The notes under the pieces are model-generated. The model had not been told where the DNA came from and searched no databases. It was given only the letters and a program-made list of their open reading frames with translations. This document shows, piece after piece, positions 7,014-10,375 of a stretch of 10,375 bases of DNA (position 1 is its first letter; each line of letters starts with the position of its first letter). The DNA is from Candidatus Altarchaeum sp. (lineage in GTDB: Archaea; Altiarchaeota; Altiarchaeia; Altiarchaeales; Altiarchaeaceae), in the NCBI GenBank assembly GCA_018260755.1, contig JAGTWP010000048.1:1-10375 (forward strand), written 5' to 3'. A program made the translations under genes and the position numbers.

Positions 7014-7772
7014 TTATTTTCCATTCACAACCTTGCATATCCTCCTCGTTGCTTCTACTATATCCTCCGCCTGAAATATATTTCTTCCAATCGCAACTCC
7101 TGCTGCCCCGCAGTCAATTGCATCTACAATCATATTTAAAAATTTTTCTTCACTGTCTAATTTTGGACCTCCAGCAACAACAACGGGAACCGGACAACCC
7201 TCAATAACATCCTTAAATGTTTCCTTACTCCCGGTATAATTTGTTTTTATTATGTCTGCTCCCAGTTCCGCTCCAATTCTTGCGGCATGCTTTATAAATT
7301 TAACATCATATTCGTCGGTTATGTTTTTTCCCCTCGCATACATCATTGCCAATAAAGGCATGCCGTATTCTTCACATTCCGCAGAAATTTTTCCCAAATC
7401 GCTTAACATTTCACTTTCATTCCCGCCTCCGATATTTACATGGATTGAAACCGCATCCGCTCCCAGTGCAATTGCTTCCTTAACGGAGCAAACTAAAATT
7501 TTACTTGTCGGATCATTATATGGAGTTCCTCCGGATAAGTGAATTATTAAACCAATATCTTTGCCGTAGCCCCTATGTCCATTTTTCACGATGCCTTTAT
7601 GAAGTAAGACTGCGTTTGCGCCGCCTTCTGCAACCATATCTATTGTTTTTGCAATGTTTACAATACCTTTTAGTGGTCCCGAACTTACACCGTGATCCAT
7701 CGGCACAATTACCATTTTCTTTGTATGTCTGTCCATAATTCTTTCCAGTCGTACCTTCTTTCCTATCTCCAT
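7014..7772 (-). CDS. 2-amino-3,7-dideoxy-D-threo-hept-6-ulosonate (ADH) synthase
   Basis: Class I aldolase (DhnA/FbaB fold) that, in archaea, condenses a 6-deoxy-5-ketofructose-1-phosphate-derived unit with aspartate semialdehyde to start the alternative shikimate route to aromatic amino acids. The sequence closely follows Methanocaldococcus MJ0400: VRLERI (7-12), [12 protein letters not shown] (23-34, Asp26), VLLHKGIV (55-62), [12 protein letters not shown] (65-76), MMYARG (143-148, Tyr145 as the probable acid/base), [10 protein letters not shown] (172-181, Lys176 as Schiff-base lysine), VVVAGGPK (197-204) and [10 protein letters not shown] (225-234). At 252 residues it is slightly short: it stops soon after RRICKVV and lacks the C-terminal extension I recall in MJ0400. 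A fructose-bisphosphate aldolase of the same family is the alternative. It is transcribed toward tRNA-Gln; the partner dehydroquinate synthase is not in the window. Confidence 0.92.
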   Translation of the reverse strand: MEIGKKVRLERIMDRHTKKMVIVPMDHGVSSGPLKGIVNIAKTIDMVAEGGANAVLLHKGIVKNGHRGYGKDIGLIIHLSGGTPYNDPTSKILVCSVKEAIALGADAVSIHVNIGGGNESEMLSDLGKISAECEEYGMPLLAMMYARGKNITDEYDVKFIKHAARIGAELGADIIKTNYTGSKETFKDVIEGCPVPVVVAGGPKLDSEEKFLNMIVDAIDCGAAGVAIGRNIFQAEDIVEATRRICKVVNGK

Positions 7773-7826
7773 TTTGGCTTAAATTTAGTATATTTTGAAA
7801 TTTATTTAAATTTGTTATGTTTATTG

Positions 7827-7860
7827 TTATGTTTATTTAAAATTTATGTTTATTTAAAAT
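7827..7860. repeat. Two tandem copies of a 17-bp A/T-rich repeat
   Basis: TTATGTTTATTTAAAAT occurs at 7827-7843 and again at 7844-7860, in the spacer upstream of the ADH synthase gene (minus) and tRNA-Val (plus). A partial third copy (TTATGTTTATTG) precedes it. Function unknown; it lies in the region where the ADH synthase promoter would extend. Confidence 0.7.
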
Positions 7861-7874
7861 TTTTATATCTTTGT

Positions 7875-7914
7875 GTAATTAATTACATCTTAATAATTAG
7901 TAAGTAATTAATTA
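7875..7914. promoter_or_regulatory. GTAATTAATTA repeated sites, candidate operator or promoter
   Basis: The perfect 12-bp palindrome GTAATTAATTAC (7875-7886) and a second copy of its first eleven bases (7904-7914) are spaced 29 bases apart, about three helical turns. The second lies about 32-42 bases upstream of tRNA-Val and may include its TATA element. Paired sites can mark a regulator-binding region, but in A/T-rich DNA chance is a serious alternative. Confidence 0.3.
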
Positions 7915-7945
7915 GACCTTAACCATTTTAAATTTTAACTTTTAT

Positions 7946-8018
7946 GGGCTCGTGATCTAGTGGTTATGATGTCTGCTTGACGTGCAGAATATCCCCGGTC
8001 CGAATCCGGGCGAGCCCA
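7946..8018 (+). tRNA. tRNA-Val (anticodon GAC)
   Basis: Cloverleaf: acceptor GGGCTCG/CGAGCCC, D arm ATC/GAT with GG in the loop, anticodon stem TCTGC/GCAGA with loop TTGACGT (anticodon GAC), T stem CCCGG/CCGGG, discriminator A, no CCA encoded. The T loop reads TCCGAAT rather than TTCGAAT: position 55, nearly always U modified to pseudouridine, is C in the DNA. All stems are otherwise sound, so the gene is probably functional. It converges on tRNA-Leu with only 16 bases between their 3' ends. Confidence 0.93.
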
Positions 8019-8034
8019 AATTTTCTCTTATTTA

Positions 8035-8118
8035 TGCGGGAGATGGGATTCGAACCCATGAAGGCTTGCGCACACAAGGTCCTAAGCCTTGCTCCTTTGA
8101 CCGCTTGGAAACCCCCGC
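8035..8118 (-). tRNA. tRNA-Leu (anticodon UAG)
   Basis: Class II tRNA on the minus strand: acceptor GCGGGGG/CTCCCGC with one G-U pair, D arm TCC/GGA with AAGCGGTCAAA, anticodon stem CAAGG/CCTTG with loop CTTAGGA (anticodon TAG), long variable arm (15 bases, TGTGCGCAAGCCTTC), T arm ATGGG-TTCGAAT-CCCAT, discriminator A. No CCA or intron. An A/T-rich TATA-like stretch lies upstream at 8131-8146. Confidence 0.95.
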
Positions 8119-8155
8119 AATGGTTAAATTTTTAAATATAAATTTTCGATGTTTT

Positions 8156-8479
8156 CTAAAATTTATTCTTAATCTTTACTGCTGTTCCATAAGCTAACAT
8201 TTCAGACGCCATGGCAGATATGGCCGAGGTTGAAAACCGAATATTTATAACAGCATCTGCATTTAACTTTTCTGCTTCTTTTATCATTCTTTGTAATGCC
8301 TCTTCTCTCGCTTCTGCCAATAGTTCAGTATATTCCTTGACTTCCCCTCCAACAAGATTTCTTAAGCCTGCTAAAATATCCTTGCCAAACCATTTTGCTT
8401 TTACCGTGCTCCCTTTAACCAGTCCCAATGTTTCGGTAATTTCTTTACCTTGTATATAATCCGTATTTACAACAATCAT
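8156..8479 (-). CDS. UPF0145/YbjQ family protein, copy A
   Basis: 107 residues, the usual length of this small cytosolic family (PF01906, sometimes called a putative heavy-metal-binding domain; known members form pentamers, and the true function is unknown). Family features are the start MIVVNT, the GxxxG-type segment AKWFGKDILAGLRNLVGGEVKEYTELL around residues 28-54, and the C-terminal ADAVINIRF...EMLAYGTAV (73-100). It is a nearly identical twin of the gene at 8566-8907: the nucleotides match from about 8161 to the ATG except for four clustered bases, all in codons 7-12. Copy A has D7, Q10 and K12. The last residue differs (NKF). The upstream region, where a leaderless promoter would lie, is a four-unit heptanucleotide repeat. 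Confidence 0.93.
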   Translation of the reverse strand: MIVVNTDYIQGKEITETLGLVKGSTVKAKWFGKDILAGLRNLVGGEVKEYTELLAEAREEALQRMIKEAEKLNADAVINIRFSTSAISAMASEMLAYGTAVKIKNKF

Positions 8480-8489
8480 TTTAATGTTG

Positions 8490-8517
8490 GTTTATTGTTT
8501 ATTGTTTGTTGTTTATT
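8490..8517. repeat. Heptanucleotide repeat upstream of copy A, 4 units
   Basis: Units GTTTATT, GTTTATT, GTTTGTT, GTTTATT (plus strand), starting 11 bases upstream of the copy A start codon. On the minus strand the units read AATAAAC or AACAAAC. The repeat covers the stretch 11-38 bases before the ATG, where a TATA box would lie for a leaderless transcript. Confidence 0.9.
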
Positions 8518-8565
8518 AATTGTTTCGTTTTCATTTCAAATATAATTTATAACAAATATAATTAA

Positions 8566-8907
8566 TCACTCTTTAAGAAATATGAGCCATTTATTCTTAA
8601 TCTTTACTGCTGTTCCATAAGCTAACATTTCAGACGCCATGGCAGATATGGCCGAGGTTGAAAACCGAATATTTATAACAGCATCTGCATTTAACTTTTC
8701 TGCTTCTTTTATCATTCTTTGTAATGCCTCTTCTCTCGCTTCTGCCAATAGTTCAGTATATTCCTTGACTTCCCCTCCAACAAGATTTCTTAAGCCTGCT
8801 AAAATATCCTTGCCAAACCATTTTGCTTTTACCGTGCTCCCTTTAACCAGTCCCAATGTTTCGGTAATTTCTTCACCCTTTATATACTCCGTATTTACAA
8901 CAATCAT
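8566..8907 (-). CDS. UPF0145/YbjQ family protein, copy B
   Basis: 113 residues; twin of the gene at 8156-8479 in the same orientation, 86 bases apart. It differs at E7, K10 and E12 (four nucleotide changes, no purely silent change elsewhere in the shared part), then is identical until residue 107, where the copies diverge and B continues WLIFLKE (NKWLIFLKE in place of NKF). The C-terminal tail appears to come from sequence at the duplication boundary rather than from the family. Its upstream repeat has twelve heptanucleotide units. The function of the family is unknown. It diverges from hisA across 149 bases of repeat-rich DNA. Confidence 0.93.
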   Translation of the reverse strand: MIVVNTEYIKGEEITETLGLVKGSTVKAKWFGKDILAGLRNLVGGEVKEYTELLAEAREEALQRMIKEAEKLNADAVINIRFSTSAISAMASEMLAYGTAVKIKNKWLIFLKE

Positions 8908-8917
8908 TTTAATGTTG

Positions 8918-9001
8918 GTTTGTTGTTTGTTGTTTGTTGTTTATTGTTTGTTGTTTATTGTTTGTTGTTTATTGTTTATTGTTTATTGTTTATTGTTTAT
9001 T
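8918..9001. repeat. Heptanucleotide repeat upstream of copy B, 12 units
   Basis: Twelve exact-length units of GTTTATT or GTTTGTT (84 bases, five T-variants and other G-variants interleaved), beginning 11 bases before the copy B start, the same distance as in copy A, and followed by AATTGTTT as in copy A. Unit-number difference (12 versus 4) with conserved flanks indicates expansion or contraction by slippage or unequal recombination. Confidence 0.92.
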
Positions 9002-9023
9002 AATTGTTTTTCTTTTCAAAAAT

Positions 9024-9031
9024 CTTAATTA
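9024..9031 (+). promoter_or_regulatory. Candidate TATA element of hisA
   Basis: CTTAATTA is centred about 29 bases before the hisA ATG, consistent with a short or absent leader. Weak: A/T-rich matches are common here. The heptad repeats end just upstream, so the hisA promoter is confined to about 9002-9056. Confidence 0.3.
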
Positions 9032-9056
9032 GAAATGTCAATAAACACACTTAAAA

Positions 9057-9761
9057 ATGTATATACTTCCTGCAATTGACTTATTATCCGGAAAAGTTGC
9101 CCGATTAACACAGGGAAAACTTGGGAGTGAAAAATTTTACAGCGCTCATCCAGTTGAGATAGCAAAAATGTCTGACGCTCTGGGATTTGAAATTTTACAC
9201 ATAATTGACCTTGATGCAACGCTCGGAACGGGAAAAGACAACATTGAAATTTTAAAGGAAATCAGAAAAACAGTCAATGCAAAAATTTATTTTGGCGGTG
9301 GAATAAGAAGTTACGAAAAAGCAAGAGAAATTTTAAAAATTTTAAATCCCGATGATAAAATTTATATAGGAACTCTTGCATTAAAGGGAATTGCTCAATT
9401 AAGCGATATTAAAGAAAATATCATCGTGGCGATTGACTCAAAGGACGGAAAGATAGCGGTAAAGGGCTGGAAAACGTTGACTGATTATGATACGTTCAAA
9501 TTTATGGAAAATTTTTCTAACAAGTGCTTCGGATTTTTATTTACTGATATTGGCGTTGAGGGGATGCTTAAAGGAATAAATTTTAAAAATGTTGAAAAAG
9601 TGGTTAAGGCATCACAACTTCCTGTCATTGTTTCAGGTGGAATAAGCAGTTACGAGGATGTAAAAATTTTAAGCAAAATTTCGCCTTATGGGGTTGTGAT
9701 TGGAAAGGCAATATATGAGAATAAAATTGACATAGAGGTTGTTGCTAAAATGTTCAAATAA
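9057..9761 (+). CDS. hisA: Phosphoribosylformimino-AICAR isomerase (HisA)
   Basis: Cytosolic TIM-barrel enzyme of histidine synthesis: Amadori rearrangement of ProFAR to PRFAR. 234 residues, normal length. Features: PAIDL with catalytic Asp8, HIIDLDAT (48-55), FGGGIRS (79-85) and IGTLAL (104-109) phosphate-loop side, VAIDSKDGKIAVKGW (124-138) with the second catalytic Asp127 and Trp138, FTDIGVEGMLKGIN (162-175), VSGGISS (192-198) and GVVIGKAIYENKI (212-224). The FTDIGVEG segment is less standard than the usual TDISRDG. HisF would lack the Trp of the WK motif, so HisA is preferred. No other his genes are in the window; it is monocistronic between divergent UPF0145 copy B and convergent archease. 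Confidence 0.92.
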   Translation: MYILPAIDLLSGKVARLTQGKLGSEKFYSAHPVEIAKMSDALGFEILHIIDLDATLGTGKDNIEILKEIRKTVNAKIYFGGGIRSYEKAREILKILNPDDKIYIGTLALKGIAQLSDIKENIIVAIDSKDGKIAVKGWKTLTDYDTFKFMENFSNKCFGFLFTDIGVEGMLKGINFKNVEKVVKASQLPVIVSGGISSYEDVKILSKISPYGVVIGKAIYENKIDIEVVAKMFK

Positions 9762-9772
9762 TTCAATTTTTT

Positions 9773-9796
9773 ATTAAATTTTACATTAAATTTTAC
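9773..9796. repeat. Two tandem copies of a 12-bp repeat between hisA and archease
   Basis: ATTAAATTTTAC at 9773-9784 and 9785-9796, in the 42-base gap between the convergent stops. The T-rich run just before (CAATTTTTTATT) could terminate hisA. Confidence 0.6.
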
Positions 9797-9803
9797 ACAT
9801 CCA

Positions 9804-10232
9804 CTATACATCGCACAACACATTTGCCTCCCAGAAATTTTTTTTTCTGATTTCCTTCTTTTCCACACTTAATTCATGATAAGTTATTCCCTTAATTCCG
9901 ACATCAATGGCATAATTCTCACTTTTGTCTCCGATGGCTGTAAAATTTAAATTGTAATTTCCATTTTTCTTTATATCAACAATAAATTTCTTAAAAACAT
10001 TATGTTCCGTTTCAAATATAAATAGCAATTCATTCAAAAAGTCATGCAATAAGTAAGTTAAATTTTCCGAAATTAAATTTCCTTTACGTTCAAATTTTTC
10101 TTCAACCTTTGTTTCAGGCAACATTCCTTCAAACATCGCATAAGCACAATTTTCAAATAATTCGTTTAATGTCTTTCCGTAAGCAACAAACTGCAGGTCA
10201 GAAATATGGTCTATAAATTTAAATTTTTCCAT
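9804..10232 (-). CDS. Archease
   Basis: 142 residues, typical length. Archease stimulates RNA ligase RtcB in tRNA splicing and RNA repair, promoting guanylation and multiple turnover. Family features: N-terminal FIDHISDLQFVAYGKTLNELFENCA (6-30), corresponding to HTADxxxxAYGxTLEELFExxA with the metal-associated Asp12; LLHDFLNELLFIFETE (61-76); GIKGITYHEL (112-121); and the C-terminal W-x-A-x-V-L-C-D with Asp141 next to the end. It lies alone on the minus strand, converging with hisA. RtcB is not within the window. Confidence 0.93.
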   Translation of the reverse strand: MEKFKFIDHISDLQFVAYGKTLNELFENCAYAMFEGMLPETKVEEKFERKGNLISENLTYLLHDFLNELLFIFETEHNVFKKFIVDIKKNGNYNLNFTAIGDKSENYAIDVGIKGITYHELSVEKKEIRKKNFWEANVLCDV

Positions 10233-10285
10233 AGAAATGAAATTTAATATCTATAAGAAATTATTGGGAAAATCAAAGCATGAAT

Positions 10286-10329
10286 TTACTTATTTGTTTT
10301 TTATTTTTTACTTATTTGTTTTTTATTTT
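10286..10329. repeat. Two tandem copies of a 22-bp T-rich repeat
   Basis: A unit beginning TTACTTATTTG and ending TTTTTTATTTT recurs exactly at 10286-10307 and 10308-10329. It lies upstream of archease and may precede another gene at the right edge, but no promoter function is demonstrated. Confidence 0.7.
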
Positions 10330-10375
10330 GGCTCATATTTTTAAGAGAGTGATACGCTTAAAATGATGTTAAAAT

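Noticed and set aside
7982-8197. Plus-strand frame through the tRNA-Val and tRNA-Leu region
   Set aside because: It consists mainly of two tRNA genes; the protein has no family features.
8639-9028. Plus-strand frame of 129 codons opposite UPF0145 copy B
   Set aside because: It is the complement of a real gene, and its Leu/Cys/Tyr-rich hydrophobic tail is just translated heptanucleotide repeat.
9057-9761. HisF or TrpC alternative for the TIM-barrel protein
   Set aside because: The PAIDL, IDSKDGKIAVKGW and SGGISS motifs with catalytic Asp8 and Asp127 fit HisA best.
10363-10375. Possible gene start at the right edge (ATGATGTTAAAAT after CTTAAA)
   Set aside because: The context resembles the hisA start, but only four codons are visible, too few to support a gene.

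Overview
AT-rich archaeal DNA. Archaeal markers are the methanogen-type (type 2) seryl-tRNA synthetase, the archaeal ADH synthase that starts shikimate synthesis from aspartate semialdehyde, an archaease-family RtcB partner (archease), a COG3364/DUF2072 (OapC/ArvC-like) Zn-ribbon protein, tRNA genes without an encoded CCA, and start codons lacking Shine-Dalgarno sequences but typically following an A-rich AAAATG context. The ADH synthase and SerRS resemble those of euryarchaeal methanogens and their relatives (an Altiarchaeales-like or similar uncultured lineage is possible), but the window alone cannot fix the genus.

Layout. Positions 1-1327 (minus) hold the N-terminal 442 codons of a secreted multidomain protein (signal peptide, CARDB, Cys-rich domain, cohesin, start of a MopE-type metal-binding motif) that runs off the left edge. 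Positions 1328-1906 have no intact large gene, only a transposase-like remnant, a 55-codon ORF and a strong hairpin. Then come ilvC (+), convergent with pyrF (-) across a hairpin/T-rich terminator; divergent from pyrF is a probable operon of Zn-ribbon protein, serS2 and a 52-residue two-helix membrane peptide. Positions 6327-6882 are non-coding: four tandem 34-bp repeats followed by a run of perfect hairpins. Next are tRNA-Gln(UUG) (-), ADH synthase (-), tRNA-Val(GAC) (+) and tRNA-Leu(UAG) (-), then two nearly identical UPF0145/YbjQ genes (-), each preceded by a heptanucleotide repeat (4 and 12 units), then hisA (+) and archease (-), and a 22-bp tandem repeat at the right edge.

How the genes relate: most are single housekeeping genes of amino-acid (ilvC, ADH synthase, hisA), pyrimidine (pyrF) and translation/RNA metabolism (serS2, three tRNAs, archease), each apparently with its own promoter. 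There is no obvious defence or secondary-metabolism cluster. The most unusual material is non-coding or duplicated: the 34-bp tandem array, the hairpin cluster, and the duplicated UPF0145 pair with variable-number repeats where the promoter should be.
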